64,000 nt of DNA from NCBI RefSeq assembly GCF_006542765.1, contig NZ_SKCD01000001.1, positions 158,540-222,539 on the forward strand, written 5' to 3'. The stretch comes from Paenibacillus luteus (GTDB lineage: Bacteria; Bacillota; Bacilli; Paenibacillales; Paenibacillaceae). The translations under genes and the position numbers were made by a program. The notes beneath the pieces were generated by a model. The model saw only the letters and a list, made by a program, of their open reading frames with translations, ran no database searches and was not told where the DNA came from. Position 1 is the first letter of the stretch. The number at the start of each line of letters is the position of its first letter. Positions 51,945 through 63,200 of the stretch are shown here, in pieces.

Positions 51945-53708
51945 ATGCGAATTAGAAAATGGGATCATCTTAGTATTAAGCAGAGACTCACCGTCTCTTA
52001 CATTATTTTCATCCTTCTCCCCTTCTGTCTTCTATCCGTTCATTCCTATATTCAAAGTAGGACATTTCAGAAGGAACAGACGGCTGTCAATATGAAGCAA
52101 ACGCTCTCCATCCTTAAAAACGGAATGGAAGGAAAGCTAAGTCTGGTGGAAAGTATTAGCCAGAGCATTACCTATAATGCTCGTTTGCATAACTTTCTTA
52201 GTGAACCGTTCGAAAATCAAAATGGCTCAATGGATGAGTATTTTCAATTTATCAATCCGATTGTATTTTATAGTCTTCAGTATAATCAGGTAGACATAAG
52301 AAGCATAAAAGTATACATGAATAATTACTCCATACCTGAAGGATTCGGGAGCTTCTATCATGATACTATTGTTCAAGGAAGAAAATGGTATGATTCCTTT
52401 ATTAAATCAGATAAACGTTCCATTTGGATCTCCCTTCCCGAAGAAGGATCATATGATTACCTGCAGAAACTTGTTTCCTTGGAAGGTGAATTTCTTGGCG
52501 TCACCCGTGTAACGATTCTGAAACAAAACCTGCTTACTACCTTAGATGAGTCTTCCGTGGACGGATCCGGTGTTTATGTCATGGAGGCAGGCCAGCATTT
52601 GATTTATAGCAGTGAGGAAGATTTTCACTCATCAGTAACCGAAATGGACTCATTAATTGATAAACAATTCGAACAGAATGGCAAACTCTATGTTCAGGAG
52701 CATATTAATCGCCTGGCTATAACAGTCGGAATGACAAAAAGTCTCCCTCGATCCCTGCATTCATATCAGTTGTTAACTACAGCAGCGTTCATTACAGCGA
52801 TTATTTTATCTATTTTTCTGTTCTATCAATTACTAAAAAAGACATTCGTTAAAATTAAAGGCAGCATCCGTGCTATGGATTATTCTATTCGTACTGGATT
52901 TATTGAAAAAATCCCAGTGGAAAGAAATGATGAAATCGGAGTGATTTCTGAGAAATTCAATACTTTGCTTGATCAAATCAACACCTTGGTCAACGACATG
53001 ATCAAAAGGGAAACGGTACACAAAGACGCACAACTGAGAGCACTTCAGGCACAGATCAATCCTCATTTCATCTATAATACGATCAACCTGTTCAGTGCCA
53101 AAACTGAACTAGCTGGATTATATGACGTCTCAGACGCGTTTGCTGATTTCGGACAGATGCTGCGATACAATATGAACGATCAATCCGAGTATGTAACCAT
53201 ACAGGAAGAAATTAATCATGTGATAAATTACATTCAACTTCAGAAATTAAAATATACAGAGAACCTTAAGCTGGATTGGACATGCAGTCCTCAATTAATT
53301 AACCGTCAAATAATTCGTTTTATTCTGCAGCCAGTGGTTGAGAATAGTATTATCCACGGTATGGCAGGCCGTAAAGAATTAGCAATCTCACTTGATGTCA
53401 AATGGAATGATCTAGGAGAAATTGTAATTATTATTACGGATAATGGCGCCGGCGTCCCAGCGGAGAGATTATTAGAACTGAATCGCTTTTTCCAACGAGG
53501 TCAAGATGATATTCACCCCTTACTACATCTAGGTATGGGAACAGGAATTGCTCTAGGAAATATTAATGAACGGCTTAGACTTTTTTATGGAAACCAATCT
53601 GCAATTAGAATGGAGAGCGTAGAAGGATCCTACACTCGAACTGAGATTACAGTTCCATGTCAGAAAGAAGAGGAGGATTTCTCTGATGCTAAATCTCTTA
53701 ATTGTTGA
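51945..53708 (+). CDS. YesM-type sensor histidine kinase
   Basis: 587 residues from the ATG eight bases after TTGGAG. Membrane helices near 14-37 and 277-297 enclose a Cache-like outer domain of about 240 residues; then a HAMP linker, the His_kinase motif NPHFIYNTINLF (phospho-His), the N box VENSIIHGM and the G box DNGAG. This is the LytS/YesM class that in Paenibacillus senses sugars and controls the transporter next to it. It overlaps the regulator gene by 23 bases. Confidence 0.92.
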   Translation: MRIRKWDHLSIKQRLTVSYIIFILLPFCLLSVHSYIQSRTFQKEQTAVNMKQTLSILKNGMEGKLSLVESISQSITYNARLHNFLSEPFENQNGSMDEYFQFINPIVFYSLQYNQVDIRSIKVYMNNYSIPEGFGSFYHDTIVQGRKWYDSFIKSDKRSIWISLPEEGSYDYLQKLVSLEGEFLGVTRVTILKQNLLTTLDESSVDGSGVYVMEAGQHLIYSSEEDFHSSVTEMDSLIDKQFEQNGKLYVQEHINRLAITVGMTKSLPRSLHSYQLLTTAAFITAIILSIFLFYQLLKKTFVKIKGSIRAMDYSIRTGFIEKIPVERNDEIGVISEKFNTLLDQINTLVNDMIKRETVHKDAQLRALQAQINPHFIYNTINLFSAKTELAGLYDVSDAFADFGQMLRYNMNDQSEYVTIQEEINHVINYIQLQKLKYTENLKLDWTCSPQLINRQIIRFILQPVVENSIIHGMAGRKELAISLDVKWNDLGEIVIIITDNGAGVPAERLLELNRFFQRGQDDIHPLLHLGMGTGIALGNINERLRLFYGNQSAIRMESVEGSYTRTEITVPCQKEEEDFSDAKSLNC

Positions 53709-55239
53709 TGATGAAGAGCTCATACGCGAAGAAATTAAATCTAAAGTTATTCGTATTTCCCATCCTGCTATTGGCAGAATCGAACTCGCAGGCAATGCCA
53801 TGGAGGCGATGGAGCTTCTACGCGACCTTAAGCCAGGAATCGTTATCTCGGATATCCGGATGCCGAATATGGATGGATTGTCCCTTATTCGCGAGTGTTC
53901 ACAAACAAATCCTGAGGTGAAGTTCATCGTGCTTAGCGGTTATGGAGATTATGCCTATGTCAGGGAAGCGTTTAATTATGGCATTGTCGACTATCTCCTT
54001 AAGCCCGTTCGGCTATCTGATCTTGAACTGCAATTGAATAAAGCAGTTCAATTATACAAGAATGGTGAAGCTGAAAAATTCAGTGTACCCTCTGTCATCT
54101 CTCCTAAAGACAATATTAAACAATTGCTTATTAATCTAGTTAATGGAAATGATTTGGAACAGTCTCTAACGAACAAGCTTTCAACCACATATCCAGAAGC
54201 CTGCTGGCGTATAAGCAGGTTCGTGTATGATTATAATGACTTTAGAAACTTTCCAAGCGTGGACAATATACAAGAGACGATTAACAACCTAATTAACGAG
54301 AGCGGAGAAAGTATGTTGATTAACGCGGTCACACTAAAAGCTGACAAAGAGGGTGGCACTATTGCGTTTAATCACAACGATTGCGTACTTACGGGACATT
54401 TAAAGTTCATTCTTGAAACGCTAGTGAAGCGCCTTACTCAAGTCAGCGGTGCTCGCGTCATGGCTTCCATAAGTGAACCGCAACTCTTATTGAATTTAAA
54501 TGAGGCAGATAAAAATGCTGTACAAATCATCTCTTATCGTATTATGCATGAAGGTTCATTCGTCCTAGACGAAGAAGATACGAAAGGCAAAGAGATACAA
54601 TTCCCACTTAACAACAAAGAGATTGATGTACTAATGGAAAACATTCGAATGCTCAATATTGAAGAAGTGAAACAGGGGGTCTACGACTGGTTCCATGTCA
54701 ATCGGCTAAAAGCAATTGATACAGTTGCCATTCGCCAAATGTATTTGATGATCCTAACAGAGTTGTATAGGTGGCATAGTGAAAGACTACCAGCACATAT
54801 GATATTCCGCGATGATGATTTCAACCGCCTTCATTCCCTTCAGGAAATTCGACTATATCTCCTCAAGCAGCTAAATTCTATTAAGCAGAATACACGCCAG
54901 TCTAGTATTCGATCCAAATCAGCAATCAGCATCGTCAAACAATATATTGATGAACACCCATATGGTGATGTTACTCTAGCTGAGGTTTCCAATTTGATTT
55001 CCATGAATTATACGTATTTTAGCTCATGGTTTAAAATGGAAACTGGAATTACGTTTTCTGCACATATTACTAGGCAGAGAATGGAGAAGGCAAAACAGTT
55101 GCTCGAAGATCCTACAATTCGTATCAACGAAGTTGCTCCACTGGTTGGATATGATAATATTTACCACTTTTCTAGGGCATTCAAGAACTATACAGGATTT
55201 TCCCCAAAAGAATACCGGAAGAGTGCTGACAACATTTAG
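53686..55239 (+). CDS. YesN-type AraC-family response regulator
   Basis: 517 residues; ATG after GAGGAGG inside the end of the kinase gene. Receiver domain with DDEE near 8-11, Asp55 or so in VISDIRMPNMDG, Lys in LLKPVRLSD. A long central region, then two AraC helix-turn-helix motifs (VTLAEVSNLISMNYTYFSSWF and IRINEVAPLVGYDNIYHFSR, cited by their cores AEVSNLISMNYTYFS and EVAPLVGYDNIYHFS). It should activate the transporter operon and probably the GH43 gene, given the similar regulatory regions. Confidence 0.92.
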   Translation: MLNLLIVDDEELIREEIKSKVIRISHPAIGRIELAGNAMEAMELLRDLKPGIVISDIRMPNMDGLSLIRECSQTNPEVKFIVLSGYGDYAYVREAFNYGIVDYLLKPVRLSDLELQLNKAVQLYKNGEAEKFSVPSVISPKDNIKQLLINLVNGNDLEQSLTNKLSTTYPEACWRISRFVYDYNDFRNFPSVDNIQETINNLINESGESMLINAVTLKADKEGGTIAFNHNDCVLTGHLKFILETLVKRLTQVSGARVMASISEPQLLLNLNEADKNAVQIISYRIMHEGSFVLDEEDTKGKEIQFPLNNKEIDVLMENIRMLNIEEVKQGVYDWFHVNRLKAIDTVAIRQMYLMILTELYRWHSERLPAHMIFRDDDFNRLHSLQEIRLYLLKQLNSIKQNTRQSSIRSKSAISIVKQYIDEHPYGDVTLAEVSNLISMNYTYFSSWFKMETGITFSAHITRQRMEKAKQLLEDPTIRINEVAPLVGYDNIYHFSRAFKNYTGFSPKEYRKSADNI

Positions 55240-55278
55240 AAACATATCTTAAATAATATCTAATATGTATATAAAAAA

Positions 55279-55320
55279 GTAACCTTCAGTTCCACTTTAT
55301 AGTGGAGTTGAGGGTTACTT
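55279..55320. terminator. bidirectional terminator between regulator and GH43 genes
   Basis: A long stem: AGTAACC at 55279 onward pairs with GGTTACT near 55314-55320, and inner TCCACT pairs with AGTGGA around TTAT; mismatches only in between. A and T tracts on the two sides. It separates the converging plus-strand regulator and minus-strand glycosidase genes. Confidence 0.7.
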
Positions 55321-55426
55321 ATAGATATATTTGAATTAGCCTACTGTTTTTCACATTGTATCATAACGTGACCTCTAACTAACTACATTTTCTTCTTTAA
55401 TCTAGAGGTTTAAAGAAACAACTTCA

Positions 55427-56950
55427 CTAGCTTTTCGTCAAAGACCAATCGTCCACTCGCAGCCATTGATTGGCATTTGCAATACTAAATACCCCAATTT
55501 CTGCATAACCATTCGTGACCACGATATTCGGAATGGTCACTTCCGTCCAAGAACTAATTGAGTTGTTAATCGAATAATTTTTCTCCGTACCGCCGTAGTT
55601 TTTCACGTAAATGTGAGCTGTTGGCTGACCTCCTCCGCTTCTCACCCAGGCTTTCAGGGTATAGGTACCATTAGGTAAGTTGATATACTGATACATACTT
55701 GCGTTATAAGCCGAGGAGCTCCATTGATTCATTGAATATTTCCCCGTTCGTCCAGGGGAAATGTTTGAATTCGGATCAGCGGAAACGTTAGTCCAGTTGT
55801 TCCAGCCAGTAAGTGTTGACAGGGCAATTCTATCTGCCTCATAGCTGGGATTCATTACATAATTATTGCCTTGTGCTACACTCCATGTACCTGCTGCTGA
55901 ATCTAGATTGAACTGGCTTAATGAGTTCAGCACGGGAGTTGTGCCGTTGAAAGTAATCGGCATCCATTGATTGTAGCCAAGACCGTTCCCGGCAAAGTTA
56001 CTCCACCTGTCTCCTGCCATGAGTATAGTCGTGCCTGCTGTTCCCTGAACTTTAATGAAGAACCCCGTTTGCGTCACATGAGAGTAATCTTTATCCGAGT
56101 TAGTCATTACGAATTCAGACGAATAAGGGCCTGTAATGGAACTTGACGAAATACAATAAGTTTTGGAAGAATTCCACCCATGTAGGTCGGAAGAGCACAA
56201 ATAATATAGACCGTTATTTTTAAACATCGCATTGCCTTCCCGTCCACCTGCCTGACTAGTATATAGATATGTTGGAGGATTTATGTTTAGATAATCTGAA
56301 GGCCTTAGTTCCGCTACATACAGATGCTTTCGGCCATTAACGTTACTGAATACCAGATAAGCTTTACCGTTATCATCGACAAAGGTCGACTGGTCACCTG
56401 GTGCATTGTTTACAACATTAGGAAAAGAGGTTTGAACATGATGAAAAGTAAACGCTCCCGTTGGCGTACTGCTAGTAGCAAATGCAGTTCCTGAGCCCTC
56501 CGGTCCTGTGTATTGAGTCAGCAGTACATACTGCTGCGTGTTCTCGTTGTACACGACGCCCAATCTACCGAGCCAGTCTACATCCCATGTAGATCCATCC
56601 GTTGCACCAGTGATTACATTACCTCGGAAAGTCCAATTTACAAGATCTGTAGAGGAATAACAGGTGACTGCCAGAAACTGAGTGTCACCATTTTTGTTAG
56701 TCGGATTGTTGTAATAAGTCACAGCTCCGTTGTACTTCACTCCATACCAGTAATACGTATTTCCCACTTTCAAAATATTGCCGCCTTGCGAATAGATCGG
56801 ATTACCTGAAGTGTCTTTCCAGAATATATCATTTGTTAAGGTCGCATTTGCCGCGTTCGCTTGCGGAATTGACAATGTTGACAGCATTAATGATGCAAAA
56901 ACCAAGAGCAACGTGAATTTCAATGATCTAAAAACGTTTCTTTTACTCAT
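55427..56950 (-). CDS. secreted GH43-like glycosidase with C-terminal carbohydrate-binding domain
   Basis: About 507 residues from ATG at 56950 (AGAGAGGTG ten bases upstream; GTG at 56962 is possible). Signal peptide ending PQANA. The five-bladed propeller occupies about 38-355: HGG-like SQGGNILKVGNTYYWYG, WDVDWLGRLG, the modulating Asp in DQSTFVDD, and the acid in GGREGNAMF. A beta-sandwich CBM (about 365-507) follows: NPSYEAD, GTYTLKAWVRSGG and LRVDDWSLTKS. The form resembles GH43 exo-beta-1,3-galactanase-like enzymes. It would trim side chains of plant polysaccharides outside the cell. Confidence 0.8.
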   Translation of the reverse strand: MSKRNVFRSLKFTLLLVFASLMLSTLSIPQANAANATLTNDIFWKDTSGNPIYSQGGNILKVGNTYYWYGVKYNGAVTYYNNPTNKNGDTQFLAVTCYSSTDLVNWTFRGNVITGATDGSTWDVDWLGRLGVVYNENTQQYVLLTQYTGPEGSGTAFATSSTPTGAFTFHHVQTSFPNVVNNAPGDQSTFVDDNGKAYLVFSNVNGRKHLYVAELRPSDYLNINPPTYLYTSQAGGREGNAMFKNNGLYYLCSSDLHGWNSSKTYCISSSSITGPYSSEFVMTNSDKDYSHVTQTGFFIKVQGTAGTTILMAGDRWSNFAGNGLGYNQWMPITFNGTTPVLNSLSQFNLDSAAGTWSVAQGNNYVMNPSYEADRIALSTLTGWNNWTNVSADPNSNISPGRTGKYSMNQWSSSAYNASMYQYINLPNGTYTLKAWVRSGGGQPTAHIYVKNYGGTEKNYSINNSISSWTEVTIPNIVVTNGYAEIGVFSIANANQWLRVDDWSLTKS

Positions 56951-57059
56951 TTTCCGAAACACCTCTCTCTTCGTAAATGGTTTGAAAGTTTAATCTTCGA
57001 AATTAACCGGGACTATCGTATTACAATTTTGATGCAATTTTTCACGAATTAACTTTACA

Positions 57060-57235
57060 CTTTATAATGCCCCCTCCTTCTTATGGTTCCATTTCATCGT
57101 TATGTTAGCGCTTACAATTGATGCTTTTTCATCATAAACCACTTAAGGAATCTAAAAAATATCATTGTTTCAGAATCGTTACCCGCATTTCAGGTTCGAG
57201 TGAAAGCGTTCCCTTTTCCCTTTATACTTTCAATA
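57060..57235 (-). promoter_or_regulatory. second copy of the cre-paired regulatory region
   Basis: It holds TTCCATTTCAT, a cre box TGTTAGCGCTTACA (57103-57116), AATATCATTGTTTCAG, ATTTCAGGTTCG, a second cre-like box TGAAAGCGTTCCC (57201-57213) and TATACTTTCA, in the same order and spacing as at 51752-51910. A ribosome-site-like AAGAAGGAGGGGG on the minus strand stands where the permease start would be in the other copy, but no gene starts there. It now lies upstream of the GH43 gene. No gene in 57236-57497. Confidence 0.6.
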
Positions 57236-57497
57236 TAAAGTTCTATTGAACATTATATTAGAAACTGAGACTGGCGGTGCGCACTAACCTGGTATGTATT
57301 GTTTACTACTTGCATTTAGATAATGAACATCTAGTCTTTTCAAAATTTTTCGAAATGAGCGGGAATTTTGCTCCAAAGAGTTCATTCGCAAAGAATAATC
57401 ACTTTAGCATCTTCAATATTAGCGTTCCGACCCGGAATTTTGTAATTTGCATACGTTCACTATATTTGAAACTAAACCTTTATAGTTTATTTGATTC

Positions 57498-57530
57498 AAT
57501 AATAATAAAGCCACCCAACAGGGTGGCCCT
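57498..57530 (-). terminator. terminator of the rhamnosidase operon
   Basis: GCCACCC (57510-57516) and GGGTGGC (57521-57527) around AACA. On the minus strand TTTATTATTATT follows. It lies about 90 bases after the GH78 stop. Confidence 0.75.
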
Positions 57531-57621
57531 TACTCATGATGAGCACTATAGGATTTGGATAGGAGTGGAGAGTCTTGTCTTGAACCCGTAGTTTTTATGA
57601 CTAATAAGGAAAAAATATTCC

Positions 57622-60279
57622 TTACTCTTCTGTGGTATAGAAAGTATAGCTGCCGGAACTAATTTTTATGACGCCATAAAGCTGGTCATTTTCCCAAACG
57701 CTTTCGTAATCTATCATCGTACTTGCGTCTAGCACCTTAGCATTTGTGGAAGCAAGCGGAATCTTAACCTGTCCTGACGTATTCGCTGGCAAGCTTACCT
57801 GCAATCTCACGCCATCTTGCCCATGTGAGAAATCAACTTGGATGATGCCTCTTACGGAATGATAGCTTCCTCGCACAGAGCGCACCTTGTCTATACAAAT
57901 TGGAGCAATCCCAATTTCTTGATAGGCATCCTTTATCGATGAAATACCGAGCATATGCTTATATAGCCACTCTAAGATATGTCCCATCATGTCATGATTA
58001 CGAGATCTGGATTCGTCTGTCCAAAATTCCGGCAACGCCGTTTCGCCTTGCTCTACAAATCGGATATAGCTCGGATGCTCCGGCTGCATCATCATATCGA
58101 AAACGATATCGTTGCGTTTTATTTTAGCTAATGCGCCAAACAAATAACGAAGTCCAATCTCTCCCGAACGTAATTGATGGCTCGCTGCCGCCTGAAGCAA
58201 TGCATTCTCTATATCTGGGAGCTGCTCCTCCGGCACCATGCCAAAATAAAGCGGCATCGCTTGCATGACTTGGTTTTCAGGGTCATATTCACCATTCAAC
58301 TTGCAATAGGCGTACCGGGTCTCTCCAGGCACTTGCCTAAGCAGCCGTTCATTATAAAGCTGTTTAATTCGCTTCGCTTTTTCCTCGTAATGCACATGGT
58401 CCTCACTATATCCCAGCATTAGAGCATACTTTGCCATCAAGCGGAAGGCTTCGTAATAGAAGGCGGTTTCTACATTCTCAACATAATCTCCGCCTGTCTG
58501 CGGTGCAATGCCCCAATCGCCTAAACCATGTCCAATGAATCCGCCATGAATTTCTTTGGTATGCAAGTAAGCCATATAAGCCTTCATAGCCGGATATGCC
58601 TCAACTATAGCGGTCCTGTTTCCGTACGTCTGTAATAGCAGCTCCGGTACGAAGATGACCGCGCTTCCCCATGCGATGGAATCACGGAACCCATCCTCAA
58701 ATCTTGAATACTCAGGCGCAATATCTGGGATGAGCCCCTTATCTGTCTGAGCCTCCATCATATCGCGTGTAATTTTCAACCAGAGCTCTTCTACCTGCTT
58801 AACGTACATAATGGAGGGTCCCATCAGACTAGCCGTCTCTACCCAGCCCAGCTTCTCAATCGTCGGACAATCCGAATGCACGCTCTGCAAATTACTCTCA
58901 ATCGCTTTCAAAATAATTTGAGCAAGCTGTGTGATCCGCGGATCATCTGCCTCCAGTTCGCCAACCTTTTTTGCGGCAGATGTGACAAAGTAACCTTTAA
59001 CATCGTGAATAACTGGCTTAGCAGGATCTGCGCCATCACGCGTGCAGCCTTCGATTTGCACCCATCTGGCTCCATAGCAGGAAAAATCAGGCTTCCATAT
59101 CTCGATATCACCTGTACCAGCAAGGGTATATTCGGAAAAAGTAACAATATCCCATGGGGTAGCAACTGTATTATCCTTATTCCGCAGCTCGCCTGGCTTG
59201 ATTGTCACTTTGCTGCCTGCCGGCCCGCTCACATGGATCTCAAACATACCGGACATGTTCTGACCAAGATCATAGACATAAACCTGTTCAAGCGGTTCTT
59301 CAATTCCAATGGTGTCATATATTTTTTGGACGGTTATCGGAGGTTGATTTTGGCGGACCAGTCTGCCTGAAGGAGCTGCCAGCACCACTGCCTGTTCCCA
59401 ATTAGCAGCATCAAACGGAGCATTATACCAGCCTACTGGGTAACGTCTTGCATCAAAATTTTCAGAACCGTACACATTCGCAAGCGTCGTTGCACTATCT
59501 CTAACACTCCAGTAGTCGGTATCCGTAAGGATGAGCGCTTTGGAGCCGTCCACATATTCGATATGCCATTTTCCAATGGCGAGCAGGTTCTCTCCAAATG
59601 CTTCGTAACCTTTCCCTATCGTATAGAAATGCCTTCCACCCGCATCTCCCGCATAGAAGCCATTGCCTACTGACAATCCAATGACATTGGTTCCCGTGCA
59701 GATGTGATCTGTTACATCAAAGCACACATATTGCACGGACTTGTGATAATTCGTCCAACCGGGGTCCATTTCATGGTTGCCTACTTTGCTCCCATTCATA
59801 AACAACTTAAAATGGCCCAACCCGGATACGACAGCATATGCCCGTTTGACCTGCTTTACTACTTGAAATTCATGACGGGCATAAAAGGGCTGCTTTCTTC
59901 CGCTACCGATCCACTTTGCTTTCCAATCCGTTTCATGCAGGTACCCTGTCAACAGTATTTGCTGTTCGCTCCATACCTGCTTGTCCGCTTGATCCCAAAC
60001 CGCTACTTTCCAGTAATAAACGGTAAGACTCTGGAGTTGTTGCCCCGAGTAACGTATATTCAACTGCTCGGAGGAACCCACTTTTCCGCTGTCCCAGCAT
60101 AATTCCGCTTCATTTGATAAGTTCTCTTCCGTTTCAGCAACCACAATTCGGTAGCTTGTTTGCCGTTCTCCGCGATTCTCGCTCTTCAACTGCCAAGCAA
60201 AGATTGGACAATCCGTATCAATTGCCAGAGGGGAGTCATAGTTTTTAATTTGCAAGTGAATAGGCCGAATGATGCTCAC
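57622..60279 (-). CDS. GH78 alpha-L-rhamnosidase
   Basis: 885 residues, no signal peptide, so cytosolic. N-terminal beta domains (IRPIHLQIKNYDSPLAI, then WQLKS; YYWKVAVWD; WKAKWIGS) lead to the (alpha/alpha)6 barrel with the signature SDCPTIEKLGWVETA, which carries the catalytic acid, and a C-terminal beta domain (VRSVRGSYHSVRGIIQVDF is cited by its core GSYHSVRGIIQV). It removes L-rhamnose from imported oligosaccharides. It follows the GH106-like gene by 11 bases in the same operon. The GTG start stands very close to AGGAG. Confidence 0.9.
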   Translation of the reverse strand: MSIIRPIHLQIKNYDSPLAIDTDCPIFAWQLKSENRGERQTSYRIVVAETEENLSNEAELCWDSGKVGSSEQLNIRYSGQQLQSLTVYYWKVAVWDQADKQVWSEQQILLTGYLHETDWKAKWIGSGRKQPFYARHEFQVVKQVKRAYAVVSGLGHFKLFMNGSKVGNHEMDPGWTNYHKSVQYVCFDVTDHICTGTNVIGLSVGNGFYAGDAGGRHFYTIGKGYEAFGENLLAIGKWHIEYVDGSKALILTDTDYWSVRDSATTLANVYGSENFDARRYPVGWYNAPFDAANWEQAVVLAAPSGRLVRQNQPPITVQKIYDTIGIEEPLEQVYVYDLGQNMSGMFEIHVSGPAGSKVTIKPGELRNKDNTVATPWDIVTFSEYTLAGTGDIEIWKPDFSCYGARWVQIEGCTRDGADPAKPVIHDVKGYFVTSAAKKVGELEADDPRITQLAQIILKAIESNLQSVHSDCPTIEKLGWVETASLMGPSIMYVKQVEELWLKITRDMMEAQTDKGLIPDIAPEYSRFEDGFRDSIAWGSAVIFVPELLLQTYGNRTAIVEAYPAMKAYMAYLHTKEIHGGFIGHGLGDWGIAPQTGGDYVENVETAFYYEAFRLMAKYALMLGYSEDHVHYEEKAKRIKQLYNERLLRQVPGETRYAYCKLNGEYDPENQVMQAMPLYFGMVPEEQLPDIENALLQAAASHQLRSGEIGLRYLFGALAKIKRNDIVFDMMMQPEHPSYIRFVEQGETALPEFWTDESRSRNHDMMGHILEWLYKHMLGISSIKDAYQEIGIAPICIDKVRSVRGSYHSVRGIIQVDFSHGQDGVRLQVSLPANTSGQVKIPLASTNAKVLDASTMIDYESVWENDQLYGVIKISSGSYTFYTTEE

Positions 60280-60290
60280 TCTCCTGATGA

Positions 60291-63200
60291 TTATTTTAGA
60301 TCATACATTAGCTTTGGCGTTTCCATAAGTCCATAGGGCTTACCCTGATATCGAGGCGTATAATCCCCTTCCTCTGGATGGAATGACCACCAATCCATCC
60401 AGTTTGGCTGAGGATCGGCCTGATGGAGTGGGCCAAACAAATTGCGCGGACTGCCCACGACTTCGATGGCTATGGAGTTCAAGCCAGGGTTCAGTATGTT
60501 ATCCAACTCTACAAACGCTTCGCTGCGCCAAGGAATCGTTTTTCCTTCAGCTTCATTCACCTTCACATCAAGCAGAACAGCTTCATAATGACCAAGCTCC
60601 AGTCTGTATCCTGTGCTATGCCCCGGCTGCCATTCCATCTCATAAAAGTACTTCATACTCCCGCAATAATAAGGATAGCCTTGGCTTCGCCAATCTCCAT
60701 AAGCTAGCTTTAATGGCTCCTTAATTAGCTTTCTATGCTCATTAACAGCAAAGTCTCCGATAAGATAACCATTCTCAAGCTCCATATCATTCTGATATGA
60801 AATTAGAACGTCTACTGTGTTTACCCCTTGTGCAAGCGCGGGCAGCCTAATCTTCTTCATGCTGATATCCAAATAATAGCCTTCGGTTTCTACCTGCACT
60901 TCCTTGCCGTTCAGAATAAAGCTAAAGCGTTCCGCATCCTCGAACACAAAAAACACATCGCTGCTTGGCAAATCAGTTACAACAAAGGTAAAGCGAAGCG
61001 AGATTGGCGTTCCATTTCCCGGATGAGGCTCCTGAATCCAGAAATAGCGCTGCAAATTTCCGGAATGAAATACCTGCCGCATCCCAAGCTGTTCCCGGAT
61101 TTGTCGCTGTGCTCTCCAGACTTCCATTGTCTCTGACCAATGCTCTTCTCCGAAGCGATACTGACATTGATCTAGTATCAACGCATTTGGCGCTGTGCGC
61201 TCGAAGGCCACTGGCTCCAAACGAATTTCCGACTTGCTGGCTGGAAGCGTCTTCATTTGCCCAGCATCCCCCTCTGGTTGTTCCGTAAATAAAACATACA
61301 GCTTCGAATCAGCGGGGCCAAAAGAAGCTCGAAAGCTTACCCCTTGCTCGGTCGCTTCGGTTTCTATCGTTTTGATCTTGCCCGTCCAAGCATCCCACTC
61401 CTGCAAGTAGCTGCCGCCTTCTAGTTCAATTTGAACCTCAAAGCCTCTTTTACGATCGTTATTGACGATAAAAGCAATCGCTTGCTTCTCAAGAGTACGA
61501 TGCATATGAATAAAGGTAGTAGCTTCCGCTCCATGATGCTCCTGAATACGAATAGAACGTTTGGTTTCATTGCCGAGTATCCGCTCCAATTCCTTCAAAT
61601 CCGCTACCATAGAATATCGCTCATGACTCAGCAGCGCAGCCAGTTTGCCTGACTTTTTACCATCGATTAGCGAAGGCTGTTCTCCATAGGAAGCTACTTT
61701 TCCTCCATTATCCATAAACGTAAGCAGCAATTCAACGGTAGAGGATAATAAATTCATTAGCGAGGGCAGCACGACAAAGCTGTAGCCGCACTCGCCTACA
61801 ACAATGCTGTCTCCATTCACCTTGCCGAATTCCTTCATTATAAGCTCATCACCAAGATCATAATCATGGTGAAGCTGGACGAGCCAATTCACAAAATGAT
61901 TGAATTCACGGTCATATTTTTGAAGCTCTTGCTCGTTGCCTGCACTATTTTTCCATTCTTCTATCTTCACATCATGCCCCAGCCTCGTCCACACCGATGT
62001 GGCCGGATGAATAACTAATAAATTACGAGTAAGCTTGCCTTCACTCAGCACAGCGCTTAATCTGGCATAATAATCCTCCATGCCGCGGTTATGCTCCCAC
62101 CAGTTCGTATGATAATTAAAGGATGGCGGATAATCGCGCTTTCGGCACCCGCGCAGCGAATACCAGGATAAATGATGCGTCAATACATTGACACCCAGCG
62201 CAAATTGCCAATCGCCAATCCATCTGCGAGTCTCGAAGGTGAGGTCCCAGCCCGTCACACCATAAGTTTCCGTTATGACTCTCTTTTTTCCTAGCTGGTT
62301 TGCCACACTGGATACCTGCTTCATCGTAAGATGCTCATTGGTTTGCTCGCATAACGTATCGACACCGGGAATATCCAGATACCTATAATGCGGCATGACC
62401 GCTCCGCTATTTAAGGTAGAGCCGATTAGACTGCTCTCTGAATGAAAATGTCCAGTGAACTGGATGCCTTGCTCAGTGCACCAATCGCCAATTTGCTTCG
62501 TATACGATTCGCTAAACGTTTCTGTTATCGTGAGCCAGTAATCATGCCTGATCTGCGCGGAGCTCTCACCTTGAAAAAAAAGAAAGGGGAGCAGTTGGCC
62601 GATTGGATATCCCCGTCCTTGCTCAAAGGATTGCTCCAACACTTCACTCCAGGCCATCCAGGTCAGCTCTGGGTCATTCAAACGCTCTGAAAAGCCTTTT
62701 ACCGTTGGCTCATCCGTAAAAATGCCAGGAATCGTTGTACCGAACTCTTCACCAACGACTTGGCGATAGGGCTCATAATTGGTTTCAATAAACAAGCGTG
62801 TCGTTTCCGGATTCATCAAATCAGTGTACGTATCGCCATGGCACCAGTCGTTTTTGGCAGCAATCTGCTGCTCGAACACGAGATAAATCTCGTTCTCTTC
62901 ATGAAGTGGCTCGCTAGGCTCATCCAAGGATAGCTGTGTCAACTTGTGAAGATGGTTGCCCTTTATGATGGCTCGGTAAACAAAACGGAGGTCAGCGCCT
63001 AGACGATATTCACGGCAAATATGCAGCACTAGCGCCTTAGCTCGCACAGCATCGCCGCCAAGCCGCGGAACCAGACCTCCTCCCATGCCTGAGGAATAGC
63101 GGTCCTCATCATACAACCATGCCTTAATGCCGGTTGCCTTCGCTTTAGCGACGCTCGCTTTTACACGATCCATAAATGTCTCACTGAGATAAGGCGTCTC

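Noticed and set aside
57277..57591. Plus-strand frame of 104 codons before the GH78 gene
   Set aside because: No ribosome site, no known motif, and it contains the terminator hairpin of the minus-strand operon; very likely chance.
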